From Paragonimus skrjabini miyazakii (taxonomy: Eukaryota > Platyhelminthes > Trematoda > Plagiorchiida > Troglotrematidae): 64,000 bases of DNA. Within the stretch, counting starts at the first letter, position 1. Each line of letters opens with the position of its first letter. The position numbers and the translations under genes are program-made. The stretch covers positions 65,571-129,570 of the forward strand of contig JTDE01000714.1 of NCBI GenBank assembly GCA_014338405.1, given 5' to 3'. The notes below the pieces were generated by a model. It was given only the letters and a program-made list of their open reading frames with translations. It had not been told where the DNA came from and made no database searches. Below are positions 35,439-48,660 of the stretch, in pieces.

Positions 35439-38085
35439 TAAATCAGCTCGTTCACTAACCCTCCGTTTAATGACGGACAATATGCGCTCGGTGAGTATCA
35501 CCTAACCAGCTTGGTGGCCCGCTAAAGGAATAGTTAATTGCATCAGTATGCCAAGAAAACGGTTGAGTATCACTTGCGGAATGTGGGAAGCCAGTTGTAA
35601 AGTTGAACCAATTCGAAAGTGAGCCGTGGGTTAGGACGAACTAGAGCGAGAAACGGTGTGTACCATGAAATAAAACCCGTTACAAGTCTGGATGTACAAT
35701 GTTCCCAGGGTAAGATCAGACCATAGAAAACACAACCCTCTTTACAGGTATACTTATCAGTGTCAACAGTATATCGGTGATTGATACTTATGTTTATTTG
35801 TCATACAATCACCAGACAATAGGAAACAATCGCAGCTGAAAGATAGTGAGATGTACCAGAACCTAAGGCACAATATTTTGGAATACAAATAACATGAAAC
35901 TAAGTGAACTATACATGTAAAACTACCGAGACACGTGGAAAAGTAAACTAGCATCTACAGAACTGCGTCCTACAAAATCTCAATATTCTACTTCCACATT
36001 TGTAGTAACTTCACAAGCAAATCAGTAAAACAAAGACGACTTTTACGTCACTGAACTAGATTAGGTGACACCTCTCAGTGTTATCGCCAATTCCGTGAAT
36101 AACAACGGGGCAAGCGAAGGAAATCAACTCGTGGCCAACCCATCAGGATTGTCCTAGTCCATCTACGTCAAGCAACAGTTGGTCCACTTCGAACATAACG
36201 CCAGTCGTCTACAACATCAGAAAAGTTTACTGGGTGTGGCGGATGTATATGTGGAATTACACGCACCCTAAAGGCTGAGGTAATGTATACCCATACCCCA
36301 TATGTACAGTATTATACATGCAAGTGCTACCACAGGAATGCAGCTGAGTATATACGTCGATGGTTGAATATCTGAAGACCATCCAGGCTTCCTTATAAGA
36401 TGGGCGGTCACGTTTAGCTGATATGGGCTAACATCGCTTTCACAGCCCCCCCCCCACCTAACTACGTCAACAAATAACCAGTGTCACTGTGTAAACAACT
36501 ATGACCAAAATTAGCCATATCTACCTCAGCTTTGGAGAAACGAAACATAGTTTCAACAGTGCCGCTGCTGATACAATTCCTTAGGCACACGAACATTGGC
36601 TAGATTGAATAGTAAGCAAGTTACTTAATCACTACCCCGTTTACAGCCAGGTCATGTCCCTGTTCTGTACAACTGCCGTCGTATCGACATATATGTATGC
36701 TAGATAAAACTAAACATGGTGGACTTGTTCGGACCAAGTCAAATACTGTCTGAAAATCCTCGAATATCAGAAACCTGTGAACAGTCGGCCTTGCAAGCGT
36801 AATTCGGAGAGAGCCAAATAACTAGAACGAGCAAAGCATGAGACGCGGTGCTGACAGTCATCTCAACACACTTGCGTAGCTCTAGCAGTCAAAATCGTGT
36901 CATCGAGTGAGACCGAGCGGAGGATAGTGAACAATTCAGAACGTGTATATAGAAAGTCTCTTGACCAGGCTAACCAGTAACAACAAGGGGATGGGGTTTA
37001 TATATATATTAGAGAAATTGCGCAAATTTATTCCTCTATCTGACAGCGATTATCTGCGCGAAAAAGTGTACGAAAAGTAAAACAAACAGAATGAACATGT
37101 TTAGCCAACAGACATGTCAATGAAATACGACAAGCTCTACACTGAGATAGCTAATCGGCAACAGTACTTGGATTAACGAAACCCCTTTGGATGACTGCGT
37201 GTTACAGGACAGACCTCTCTAAGCACGTTTTAGGTCGCCATGCACCACCTAGAGCTAAGTTGTGGCGTAAAAGCATCGACGCATTTAGAGTGTTACTCAT
37301 GAACAAAGAGGGTCGCAGCCTGTAATTCAACGAGAGGCTGTCAGTTAGGTAGATCCGTCCATTCCTGTGTTCCCAGACGTTTCATGTAAGAATCACGGTC
37401 ACTCCATGGCATATTGGAAGTGGTTAGACTGCCAGGATCACTTTATCCGGACATCTATCGTCTCACACACTCACGTACGGCAGTACACCTGAAGTTCGTC
37501 AGTCAGTTTATCACGTGCATGCACCTCATAATCAGGTAACACGTGAGTTTATAACATGCGAACTGTCACAGTTGTGAACAGTACACAATTTTCACTTATC
37601 GAATTCAGTTCAAAAACAAACTATTGCCCAACCGCCGTCAGACTGACGTGTTGTTCAGCCGAAATTCCGAAGTAATATCTTTATGAAAAACGTTTCAGTA
37701 CATGGCAAATAAGCGAAAAGTGAAACAGATATAGAGTAGGTGTAAGACAAATTTCAGCAGGGAGCCATAAAACAATCAAGGAAACCATCCAAGCGGGACA
37801 AGCAATACAATGAAATAAACAAGACTCTTGAGGAAAGACTAGCAAACAGACCAAGATGCACAGAACAAAGGAGGAAATTGAATAACATCTATTCTGACAG
37901 GATAATGATGGAATGTTTTGCCAGCATATGAGATCAGTCTGCAAGGAACGAGGAATGAACAGATAAATAGATAGGCTGATTGGTTATGCTCTAGGATTTA
38001 ACAGGAACAAGTTGACAAGAAAGCTCTATTTAAACGAAGTTTTTCTGTAAAAGTTAGAAATGAAAGACAAAATGGAATAGAGTGT

Positions 38086-38609
38086 TCAAAACCGGTTAAC
38101 GACGCTGGGATTGCACGAGTCACACGGACCTGCCGACGAAATTGGTTTGACTGAACGAAACAATTGGGTCAAAATAAATAAGCCAACATCAGCATTCGAC
38201 CAGTAGCTCGTATGTGAAGTCAGAATCGATATGTAGAAATTTTCGTAACGAGAAGCGCACAGCTGATAGTCTAATCGATGTTCCAACTGCAGCGAATCGT
38301 CAGTCAAATGTACTTCCAGTTGGTCCTCATTACGAGTGTTGTTGTCACTACCACCGACATCTTCAGAGGTAGCGAAAATATTCTCACTGTTCGGCACATC
38401 GAAGTTAACCTTGTTCTCAAGACCATCATTTTGAAATTCAGGCGGCGAGTGGTTCACAGGATTCAAAACGACGTCTTCATCGGGTACCGTTTGTGGAGAT
38501 TCTACAGCCGTGTCGTCAACAGTCTGCTTTTGATGATTTTCGTCACTTTGCAGTGTGCTAGGTGAACTCAGTTCGACAGCCGATCGCGTGAAAAAGCCGA
38601 GTACACGAC
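38086..38609 (-). CDS. DDHD1: DDHD1-like, terminal exon with stop
   Basis: The acceptor is gatttttag; the first two bases complete a Ser codon split with exon 39426-39555. The exon opens with SRVLGFFTRSAVEL, runs through an acidic, Ser/Asn-rich linker, and ends with the conserved end of the DDHD domain: LEHRLDYQL, then LTSHTSYWSNADVGLFILTQ. The HRxDY and SHTxYW positions supply conserved His/Asp residues for which the domain is named. The stop codon is at 38086-38088. Overlapping plus-strand frames are shadows. Confidence 0.9.
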
Positions 38610-39425
38610 CTAAAAATCACAAGCGAGATAAGCAAGCTATAACACAATGTTCAAACTAAGTACATACAGGAGCGTGATACATTAACGGTGGTTCATGGGT
38701 GCAGAATAATTTGGTGGCATCAACGCCAACTACCAGTTACATCTGGCTACAGAAGTCAGGTAGTATAAAAACCGAATGAATATATAATTTAGCAGAACGT
38801 AGTGTAGACACAGAATTTTGTTGGTTCGAGTTCGTGATACTTCCGAAGATCATGGTTGTAATTTGGAAATCACCGATTGGCGATTACACGATGACAAACA
38901 ATGAATGGGAGAAAGAATATTCAATTCTATGAAAAAGCAAAGGCGCCTCATTAGAACAATGGTCAGTCCGTTACAACCAACAATTACTCGTGACAAATGA
39001 ATGAAATATATTATTGATACGGTGAACGACATAGAAGCCAACTATATAGTTTAGCGACATGACTGGTTTGAAAAAGCAAACGAAAAAAGGATGGGCACGA
39101 TGAAAACAGACTAACTAAGTGGTTACATTCAAAAGTCTAGGTGAAAATGAAGCCTATTGCATCCACTATAATGTGGTTACCACTGCACTGTTATTTCGAT
39201 CGACACTGTCAACAACACCGTTTGTTCTGATAGGACGGGCCACAGGTTGATGACCTAAGACTAATGACCCGGCTGGGGCCACCGGAACAGCCGTTTGTTA
39301 ATGAAGCTTAAAGTCAAATCTTTCGCGAAACAAGTTAACGACAGCAAATTGTGAAATCGAACAAAAGCAAACCATGGGGAACGGATGAAGATAGAAAAAA
39401 CGCGTAGACCAAAGACTTCACGTAC

Positions 39426-39555
39426 TAGCCAGCGAGTTACGACAAGTGTCAGAGTTGAATGACAGACGACTGGTTGACAATGAATCGCAGTCTTGTTGGT
39501 CCAACTTCGTCACGACTAGCTGCGCAGAGCCGACGTCTTGAGCAGGCGGATGAGG
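39426..39555 (-). CDS. DDHD1: DDHD1-like, linker exon
   Basis: 130 bases with an acceptor (attatcgaatag) and a GTACGT donor, phase 0 to 1. It was found by requiring an open frame that bridges the phases of its neighbours. It encodes a low-complexity polar linker (PHPPAQDVGSAQ... DSLSTSRLSFNSD...NSLA). DDHD1 proteins have a long variable insert at this place inside the DDHD domain, so lack of conservation is expected. Confidence 0.7.
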
Positions 39556-40722
39556 CTATTCGATAATACGAAGTGAGATAGAAAGAAATAAACAGGATGT
39601 GCCGGTAGAAAAAGGCATTAAATGACAAGATTAAAAAACACAATGTTTTGGATTGTGACAGTCCATTGGCTGGTCAAGTACGGTTGACGGTTAGAAACTC
39701 GAAAGAGATTGCGCTTTCCAGATATTCAATATATACAGACTCCGACTCGCATCAGGACCGTCGTGATTTCGAATCCCTGGTCTGCTACAGCTAGGTAGGC
39801 TTCGGACTAAAAGGATACACAGAGCGGATTTTAGTCCAGTCTCGATCCACAGAATTGTATGTTACCATAAATATTAACCTGAGATGGGCGTGGTGCTGCC
39901 CATCTGGACAAATGAGGTGTTACAAAAAATAAAATCACTAACCTAATTGTTTTGTTCAAGCCAATGTTCTGCGGCAGCCAAATGTGCACTACAGCTACAC
40001 GGCTCACATCACAGACCCCCTAAACCGGAACGAAACCAACGCAAATGCAGTAGTCTAGTGTGGAAACAACTGAATGATTACGATGTTACACTCACCTGCT
40101 AGTGAGATAGAATGTGTTCACCAAAAAGACCAGGGGACAGAAACAATTTGAGTAAACAGGCTATGACATAAAATACATGTCGTATGATAAACGTTATGTA
40201 CAGGTTCAGAGCGATTGCAAGTCGAGTTTACACGAAAATACTTCGATGCAAGGTAGAGGAACATCTCCCAGTGTCACTTGGGTGATCTGAGACCAGGAAA
40301 CAAGCCTGGTCTCTTCCTCATTAAGCGGTGAAAGTGCAAGCTCTGAGAAAGACTGTTCGATTATGAAAATGTGGTATTGAAGGGGGTAACAAAATTGACC
40401 TTACATACGGGACATGACAGGAAATTACTCCCAAGAGACTACTCCGACGCGAATGTGTTTATTGAAGTCAAACAAGAGCGAAACGCGCACACACGGTGGG
40501 TAACAACGGGTCAATCAACTCCAAAAAATACGAATGTAGAAAAAAGCATGTATGAACTAATCATATCGATACACCTCACTTGGTGGTGATTGGTTTAGTG
40601 GTACCAAAAACTGGTCTCTCATACCATCAAGAAAACTCCGCACATCACCAACAAGCAGAAAATGCGAACAGTCAAACCGAGTAAGCAGAGAAGTCCACAG
40701 TTAAGTGAACCAACAGACTCAC

Positions 40723-40881
40723 CGGTACCGAGTTAGGGCCTCGTCGGCGAAGTTCCTTACCAGAGTAGGTAACCAAAGGCATATCATCATAATCTGGCTT
40801 ATCGGAGGCGTCCACCCTGTGAATCACAGCAGGCTGAATAGATGAGTAATGCTTCAACACGAGCGGTTCCAAGCGATAAGC
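40723..40881 (-). CDS. DDHD1: DDHD1-like, DDHD-domain exon (AYRLEPL)
   Basis: 159 bases, phase 0 to 0, acceptor tttcgtag and donor CCG|GTGAGT. It reads AYRLEPLVLKHYSSIQPAVI, then HRVDASDKPDYDDMPLVTY. AYRLEPL directly continues the DPV that ends exon 45337-45486, giving the family signature DPVAYRLEPL. Confidence 0.92.
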
Positions 40882-40889
40882 CTACGAAA

Positions 40890-43800
40890 TTAGATAACGA
40901 AGCGTGTTACAGTTGTAGCTTGTGTAAAAATTCGGAAACAACAAGTTCTCTAGATAGCACAACACATGAGAGCGTACACTTTTCAACGTCGCATAACATA
41001 AGAGTAGGCAAACCTTGTTAAGAATAACGAGAGCCAATCACCAAACAGGTGTGTAGTGTGGCAAGGGGATTTTTCTGTGACAAGACTACACATGGTATTT
41101 CAATTTTAGAGGACAATTTTCTTTATCAAGGCTTATGGCCACACTGGCCACGACAAAATCATACGGCACTTATACCGGTTTTTCTTTACGCAATAACTAA
41201 CATACGTTCTTTCTCTTAACCTGTTTCGTTCTGTTTCAGAACCAACGTACGTTGACAAGACGAATAAATCACAAATGGCTAAACTTATACCATTCAAGTG
41301 TTGTATAGGAACAATAAATAAGTCGGATTCTAGTATTCGTAATCTAGCATTCTCAATTGACTGGAGATGAAGAGCGAAAGCTGATTGTACAAAAACCCGG
41401 CTTCCCCCATGGAGTAGTCAATCTTTCGATGTAGTAGTGGAACAATGAATGGAAGAAGCAGTTCAACGACTTGCAAATCTATTCACATAAAATGGTTCCG
41501 AATGTCTCCCTGACGACTGTGTTGTCTATAGAAGACAATCAAAGAATAAATCCAGTTTTTTTTTGCATAATTTACCAAATTCACAGACAGCAGGTATGTG
41601 CTATGAGGTAAATAGCAAGCTGTTCATCAGTAGTTTCGTATCGGGGATAGAGAATCAGAACTCTATGTGACAAGTGGAACACAAACAGAGAATAAACAAA
41701 CAACTTCAAAAAACCCAGAGCAGTCAGAAAGCAAAACAAGCAAATTAGTGAAACTGGGACATTAGATCACCATAGGAAACTCAAGTTGGCGAATTAAGAG
41801 ACGAATATTGCGACGTAATACAATTGTTTTATGCAATCAGACCAACCACGAAAATACAACCTGGATGGGCGTTGTGCCAGACAACATAGGACAACAATAG
41901 ATTCGAGAACAGCATTGAAGTTTACATGTACGCAGTCACTACCGGTGCAATTGCAACCTCACTGATGATGGATTTTCAACACAAAGTGGTCGGTAGTTAC
42001 GAGGAATAGTAAACGTTTAGGCGAACATTTGAAAACAGCAGTTTTTGACTACATAGTAAGCCACTGAACAAAACCGCAGGTTCTTCAACATTCTCAGTGA
42101 TATCTCCTCAACAAGAAAGTTACGGCTCAGTAAGGAGAACGATCCACCGTTTTAAACAGACTACCTACGATAATGAAAGCACGAGAGAGAACGCCAGTCT
42201 CCAAGCGGGACTTCGTATTTTGAAGATGCCAAATGTATTTCACATAGATTGTTTGTATTGTATGGTTCGGCCTACGAGCCCTCTAGAGAGTGGGTGGAAA
42301 AAGTACGGTTCACTTAGTCGATTAGCACTTTTTTGTGGGACTGCTTTAGGGACCATACAGAGAATGTTACAAACCGCTAAGTAGAGGATAGGTTTCAGGA
42401 AAATAGCACGGCCGGTATTGTATATGAAGGTATAGACGCTTCAAGACTCGTTACGATGCAAAAGCGTGATTAACACGTCCGCAATCGGATGGGAATCCTA
42501 CATGTTCCCAGGGTTGGGTGAGTTGACGCAATATCAAACAAGTAATCTGCACGCAACTGCAACAAGACTGACACCTCTGCAGTGATCTGTGTTGTAGATA
42601 CAAAGAAATTCCAATGACTTCCTTGAAGAAGAGAATACCCTTTGATAAGCCTCAATAACTAGGTAACTCTAAAGTTTTCCTTATTGATTAATAGTGTTGC
42701 CAGCTTTGACGTCAACTTGTCATCAGTATCTTTAAATAAAAAATGGGAGTGATATGGTGTTGAGTCTCTTTTAAACTTCAACAACTTAAGCTCCTGTTTC
42801 CAAGGAAGGATCGTCTGCAACGCAGCAACCGATCAATCGGGTCTCATCAATCATATCATCTTGGTCAAGCCAGGTGAACTGCTCCTCACTATCAAATCCC
42901 CGGAACGAATCGACGACAAGTTGCTGTTTGACAAAGTGATACTTATGATCTTTGCACTAACCAATAATGGGCCATAATGTACAGGCCATTGTCATGTTCA
43001 GAGATGGAAGGCTGTGGTGATAGTAATTCGTAACTGAACGTTGTGTTACTGTTGTTTAACGGCATGAATAATTACGCTGTTCATAGTATGGATTAAATTA
43101 CGATTTCGTTGGTCCGTTTGCTGTGTTACTGTTACAATGTAAAAACTAGCTCTGGGTTTGAGCTAAGTACAATACCGACTACTGTTGTATATTTTTAACT
43201 ACTACAAAAGGACCAATAAAAGTCTGATTAGAAGATTAATTGACTTGACATAAATCAATCCCCACTGCAATCGCGCCACTCTTCCGGAGCATATCAGTTC
43301 ATAGGAAACCCTCGGAGCCCTTGCAATTCACCAGATTCTCTCAACTGGCGCGAGATCTGCAATTTGTTCCGTAGGTCTTGTCTGAAGTCAAATAATCTAT
43401 CATGAGGAAAGAATGTCAACTCATGTGGAAATCTGCATAAGTCGCCACGAAAATCAATCTTGCTCGACAAGCACACGCATGTAAGCACATAGACGCAAAC
43501 GAAGAAATGTGATACGACAGCAAAAAACGGCACACCAATTTAATATGCATTCAAAAAGGCCTAAACAACCGAATCATTNNNNNNNNNNNNNNNNNNNNNN
43601 NNNNNNNNNNNNNNNNNNNNNNNNNNNNNNNNNNNNNNNNNNNNNNNNNNNNNNNNNNNNNNNNNNNNNNNNNNNNNNAGGCATAGAGAAAATCAGAGGG
43701 TAGGTTGTGACGAACAGATTACTTGGAATCATGAAGTGGTCAAAATGAACATACAATGAAACAAACTGTATTTAGTTACCATAAGAAACAGCGAATGCAC

Positions 43801-45330
43801 AGTCTGATAGACAGTCATCCTGTAATTTTGTAGGCTTAAATAGTGTAGTCCTTAGTAATGAATTAATGGACCAAGGAAATACTGAATTCGTTGGTTCCAT
43901 ATACGCGAAAATCTACTCAGTATTGAGGGGGATGAGTCAATTCAGTAAAGTATCTGTGTTTGTTCCGTTCAGCTTGCAATCGAGCGACGAATACAAACCA
44001 TGAAAACACACGTATACATCCAGTCGAAAGTGAACAAGTAAATGGGTTTCTGACCATTAGCTCACGAGTGAAGCATTCTATGAGTTGCAGCCACCGCGTG
44101 TGAGCCAATGTATATCCAGCTAAAAATAACCCAAATGTGTTCAATGACAGTTTGTAAATTAGACGCGAATTCACTAAGAAAATCCATTGAACTTAGCCCA
44201 GCAAGCATACAATCAGTGAAGGAAACGAGGTGAGGCTGTGTCTGAACCATGTGATTAACAAGCCAATCCGGTATACTATTAGGAATTGAAACAAAACACT
44301 CTGTCTTTGCCCAGGAACTTGGGTTCAGGTGTATTTTTGGATTGTTCGTTACAACCACATTCCAATTATTTGCTTCATCTGGCTTAAATCGCAGTAACGC
44401 CTGTTCTTAAACTTGAACTCACTCTAGAACTGCGTCACTCTCAGATGTTCAACTGTAACCGTGTACGGACGTCATTCCTACAAGCTTTTCTTGAGCAACG
44501 CTCCCGATAGTCGTTAGTTAGCTCAGATAGTCCTATTAAGGAATTATTTACTATCCGCGCCAAGATAGGAACTCCACCATACAGTAAACTGACCTGGGCC
44601 AAATGTGGTACAATGGTCACCAATCACGCACTTCTTAGTCATATTGTTTTTTGCCCCTGTGACTGACTTATCGGCAGAAGGATTCTGCAAACTCTACAAG
44701 TAATCAAGCCTGTGTACATAGAATTAGATGGACATCCCAAGAGTACGTGGAGTATAATGTGGTGTTTGTCGTTCACGTTTTCATTAGCTAACTGAACAAA
44801 ACGTCATTCGTGTACAGAGGGTGTCACGTTAGTGTGCCTACAAGAACATCTGTAATGACGCCTCCGTCGGAAATATGACAGGGAAGATTAGTTTTCCAAC
44901 CAGAAGTATTGACTTGGTCCCCATTGAACCACACCAAACAACACGAGCCTTCAAAACAGACTTGCGCCCGTTAGGCCCTGAGCGCAACGGTCAGCTACCT
45001 GTCGAAACAGATGGACACTAACAGTGTACGCAATCAAGCAAACAATAAATTTTCCGTTACATACATCGATGTAGGTGTAAAAACAGAAAACAACGAAATG
45101 CACCAACTCTAACATTCGTTGAAAGAGTTTAAAGACGCTGGTGAAAACAAAAACTCAAGCGATGATAAGGAGTGATCTGGCATCAATCAAGAGTTCTCGG
45201 AAAGATAAGAGTTAAACAGAGGCCAAGTTGTAGCGATAATAGTGTTCAATAACCACTAGAGCTAGGAAGCGATTAGATTGCTTTCAGAAATAAAAGCTAT
45301 GTGGAAATCCCTTCACTAACACATGCCATA
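40890..45330. other. DDHD1-like intron with assembly gap; unassigned sequence
   Basis: A 4.5-kb intron. Apart from the gap, it has minus-strand open frames around 43917-44400 and 44441-44623. The first, from an acceptor at 44401-44403, is protein-like (NPKIHLNPSSWAKTECFVSI) for about 85 codons. The flanking DDHD1 exons join perfectly in phase without it, so it is not part of that transcript. It may be a decayed transposable element. Confidence 0.35.
43579..43678. other. Assembly gap (100 N)
   Basis: Exactly 100 N, inside the DDHD1-like intron between exons 45337-45486 and 40723-40881. The true size is unknown. Confidence 0.99.
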
Positions 45331-45336
45331 ACTTAC

Positions 45337-45486
45337 CACGGGATCAGCGGGATGATAAATGTTGAAAATGCGTGGACACAAACGTCGTGGGAGCACATTG
45401 TCCTGAGTCACATAAGCACCAGGCCGGATACCACGGAGTGTCAAAAAGACGGATAGGGGAGATCCCAAACAGAAGAAGTTTTCTAG
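45337..45486 (-). CDS. DDHD1: DDHD1-like, start of DDHD domain
   Basis: 150 bases, exactly 50 codons, phase 0 to 0, acceptor ttatttatag and a consensus donor GTG|GTAAGT. It encodes LENFFCLGSPLSVFLTLRGI followed by RPGAYVTQDN and then RIFNIYHPADPV. The GSPLSVFL, RGIRPG and FNIYHPxDPV motifs are diagnostic for the PA-PLA1/DDHD family, and RGIRPG points to DDHD1. Confidence 0.95.
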
Positions 45487-46211
45487 CTATAAATAACAAA
45501 ATAATTTCAACGGCAAAACCTTCGTAAATTTTCAACATTTAGGTTTGGCAATTGCTGAGATTGCTCAAAAACAAGTGCAATACACAATGATTGTACATGT
45601 TGACATTTCAAACGGGGACATCACACAAACCAACTGAGAACAGCATCTGAAATGAATAATTCAAAGTAAAGAACTGTAAGAGAATAAAATTACTTTAAAA
45701 GACCTACAATCTGTAACAAACTGCCCAATGGCTTATAGACCACGTTCCCCTATGAGTACTTGTGTCAACTGAGGGTGATAGCACACACAGAAAGTATACG
45801 CTGGACATACCAGAGAGACATGACATCACGTCCAGAAGGATATCATCACTACACCAAGCGCTGAGCGCATATGATGCATACACCGATCCCTCTCTTTCTT
45901 AATTTGGGGCATTTGTACATTCGTGAACTCTCCTCACGCTGTCGACCAATTATGCGACCTTTGATAGACAGTGGTAATTCCTAGAATTATCTTTATTTCA
46001 TAAAATCGAAAAATGATTTCAAAATATCCGTTAGATGGACAGAACAGCCTGAAGACGATCGATGAAAATGAAGAAAACAGCTTATACGTATTTTCCCCCG
46101 AAAGAAAAACATTGTTTTTATGCGTAATTGTCAAATCAAGTCGAGTTAATAAGACGCAATATACACAAAAAGGAGTACCCACGTGCATCTGCAAATGACA
46201 AATAAATACAA

Positions 46212-46422
46212 GTTGAAAATCACATAAATGATCGCAGCCGTCGCATTCCCAGTCGAACCCCTTCGATAAGAAGCACTAGACTGCAGTTTCGCTCTTAATA
46301 GAGCTGATCAGTAGTGCATATCCATGCCATGGCAAGGACTAGCACTCCGGCCACACTTTCACGAGGCAACCGTGTTGACCACTGCGCCAATGATCTCACA
46401 TTAGCCACGATCGAATCATCCT
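46212..46422 (-). repeat. Most complete SINE copy with tRNA-like head
   Basis: On the minus strand the head reads TTGGCGCAGTGGTCAACACG, an almost perfect pol III A box (TRGCNNAGTGG). It is followed by GGAGTGCTAGTCC as a weak B box. Then come the body blocks (tatgcactactga, gagcgaaactgcagtctagt, gaatgcgacggctgcgatca). This defines the family: tRNA-derived head about 70 bases, body about 140 bases. It lies in a DDHD1-like intron. Confidence 0.7.
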
Positions 46423-46427
46423 ATGTG

Positions 46428-46494
46428 ACAGCTGCGATCAATTGTGTGTGATGTTACACTTGAAAGTAACCAAATCCTCGACTACTCATCAGAA
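46428..46494 (+). repeat. SINE tail in opposite orientation (second inverted pair)
   Basis: The block 'gtgacagctgcgatcaattg' to 'ctcgactactcatcag' is a SINE tail on the plus strand, immediately after the head of the minus copy at 46212-46422. Tails point outward, as at 4.3-4.65 kb. Confidence 0.6.
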
Positions 46495-47743
46495 AAACAA
46501 TTAATCCAGTGAGTTTATTTCACACAACAACGATAATCAATGGACTATAGCCAATAATATTCGGAAGAGTCATTGATTTATATCCATAGTTAATTCATGG
46601 GTGCGTGACCTGTGTTTATGTGGAATTTGAGCCACAGAACAAAAATAGATATGCAAATAAATGTTTGCACCTGGCTCCGGTTGAAAATGCAAAAATGTCT
46701 GGAAAAATCCGAGTTTAGAGAGTGAGACAGAATTCTAGGAGCTGGAAAGTTGTTCGTTGTACAATGGTGAGAAACAAACTGTTTACGGTAACTTCGTCTA
46801 CAACATGACATATACCTTACAGATCTATCGAAATGTATGGAATCGTTCGGAGTCATGCATCGATGAATCGACGTCGGATGAAAAATAAGTTGACATAGAA
46901 GGATAGCTTTCTGACGTCGTTAAAGTGACCAAGGTGTGGTTTGCCCCATACTAACTTTAGGATACTTAATAGAAAGAAGTTGAGGGGGAAGGTTGACTGT
47001 TTACTTAAAGGGATTCACAGCCATTAGAAAGTTTCCCCCATTGCACTTTATTAGGGATATGACTGGATGTATTAGGAGAGAATGCAGGACCCTGACCAGC
47101 ATGAGAGTCCGGACAACAGATTGAACGAAAAAAATCGGATAAACTGTTAGATGTCGTACATCACATCATCTGCATATTTCATTAAAAAATACAATCTAGA
47201 ACTGACACAAACGCTATACAAATTGAGAATACGCACGATGACAGAAATGCACCCGAGAGAACGCCGAAATCGACAAGAGGGGTGCGATGAAGCCTGATCA
47301 TCAAATTGGGTGAACTGGTAACAGTGACAAAACAAACGTGTAGCAAATGACTGACTGATAATTCAATGTGAAACTCGTTTAGAATTTTAAGTGGCGCATG
47401 CCTATCACCTTAGTCTAAGAAAAATACGAGAAGACGTAAACTCTTCACCTGGCGATGAAGTAATTATTCAACCAATTCACGCACGTAAAGTATAGCAAAT
47501 CTGAGCAAACCACCTTGATTATGTATTTCGTTCAACCGTTTATGAACACATGATATCCTACCGTGTATAGACTGTTTTGCAAAACCTACAGAAAAGCGGT
47601 TACCCGTTGGTGCATAATGTATCAGTGAGACTTCTGAATGTTGCATTCAGACAATGTGAATGCTAGCCGAAATAAAATCGAAATGATAGTTGACAACAGT
47701 CTGGCCAAGAAATACAAACAGAACAATGAATAAAAACACTTAC

Positions 47744-47933
47744 ATTATCTTTGAAGAGGAGGGAATTGGTCGTAAAGTAGGAACAACCTACATCTGGGGC
47801 TGTTGCTACTGTTGTGATCGCAGACGGAGGCGAATGTGGGCGCGAGAAACTGGAGTCCAAAATCGAAAGATTGTCACCGAAGCCGTCTCTCGGATGCAGT
47901 GAACGGTAGAGTTCCTGTTCCAGCCGGCTTACT
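47744..47933 (-). CDS. DDHD1: DDHD1-like, coiled-coil/linker exon
   Basis: 190 bases. The acceptor is ttcgacag and the donor a consensus AAT|GTAAGTG. The first base completes a Glu codon split with exon 55444-55562. It reads VSRLEQELYRSLHPRDGFGD and continues through a Ser/Pro-rich linker to NSLLFKDN, which joins LENFF of the next exon. An alternative acceptor further upstream is open but out of phase with the preceding exon. Confidence 0.88.
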
Positions 47934-48593
47934 CTGTCGAACGTTTTGAGGTTGATAACATGGATTAAATAAGCTGAAGATAAGTAACTACAGATCAGCA
48001 ACATGCATAATGTTTAATGAGTGGGTGACATCCATCTATTTGTTTCTAATTCAGATCAGAGCCTAATGATGTGTAGTCTCTCTGAAGAAACATTGAGGTC
48101 ATCGGAAATTAAACAAAAGTTCAAACAAAACTCTAGAAAGAGATCGCGGCCTAACGGCAATTGAACAACAACGTCATAACTTAACCACCATGCATTCAAT
48201 AGATTAGAAGGCACAATCATTGAGTACAGTTACTTGCGATCGTCTAAAACGTAGTCATGAATACCTTGCAGGCTTTTGATGCCCTCATTATAGCACTTGA
48301 TAAAGATGATAGGAAATCCCAATGTTCAAGCAGTGCATCACTCTCCCCCTCGTCTCAATTAAGCTGAGTAGAACGAGCGATCATTAGTCAATCTTGTACA
48401 GTGAAATCAAAACTCAAACAAGATGTGTCAAATTGTTCCACGATCCTTTCCCAGGCAAAAAAGCGTCAGTTCTTATAAGACACTAGCGAAGATGTCGTAT
48501 TCAGTACGGTTACCATACATACCAGCTGACAATATTGATTCCAGTCGCATTTACAACAGCCTACGACATATGCAATATAACGTCGATGCAGTA

Positions 48594-48660
48594 CAGTGGT
48601 AGCGAAGTCAACTATCAAGCACACAGTCTCGGTTTAGAGTCCTGCTCACATTAGATGTTC
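48594..48660 (+). repeat. Possible tRNA-derived SINE head
   Basis: 'agtggtagcgaagtcaacta' followed by 'gtctcggtttagagtcctgc' has A-box-like and B-box-like elements at pol III spacing. A diverged body may follow ('tagatgttcataatcgg'). Confidence 0.3.

Larger units (their letters stand above)
32790..38080. other. About 5.3 kb without a confident gene
   Basis: It contains a possible SINE head (33850-33955), a minus-strand exon candidate (35305-35438) and a 10-C run near 36447. From about 35.7 kb onward the plus strand becomes visibly A-rich, matching the minus-strand gene that follows. No other family recognised. Confidence 0.35.

Noticed and set aside
38278..38565. 95-codon plus-strand frame
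   Set aside because: It lies opposite the terminal DDHD1-like exon, whose minus-strand reading carries family motifs; it is a shadow.
44062..44400. Extra exon of the DDHD1-like gene
   Set aside because: Protein-like, but the flanking exons (45337-45486 and 40723-40881) join in phase as DPV-AYRLEPL, an unbroken family signature. Insertion here would disrupt it.
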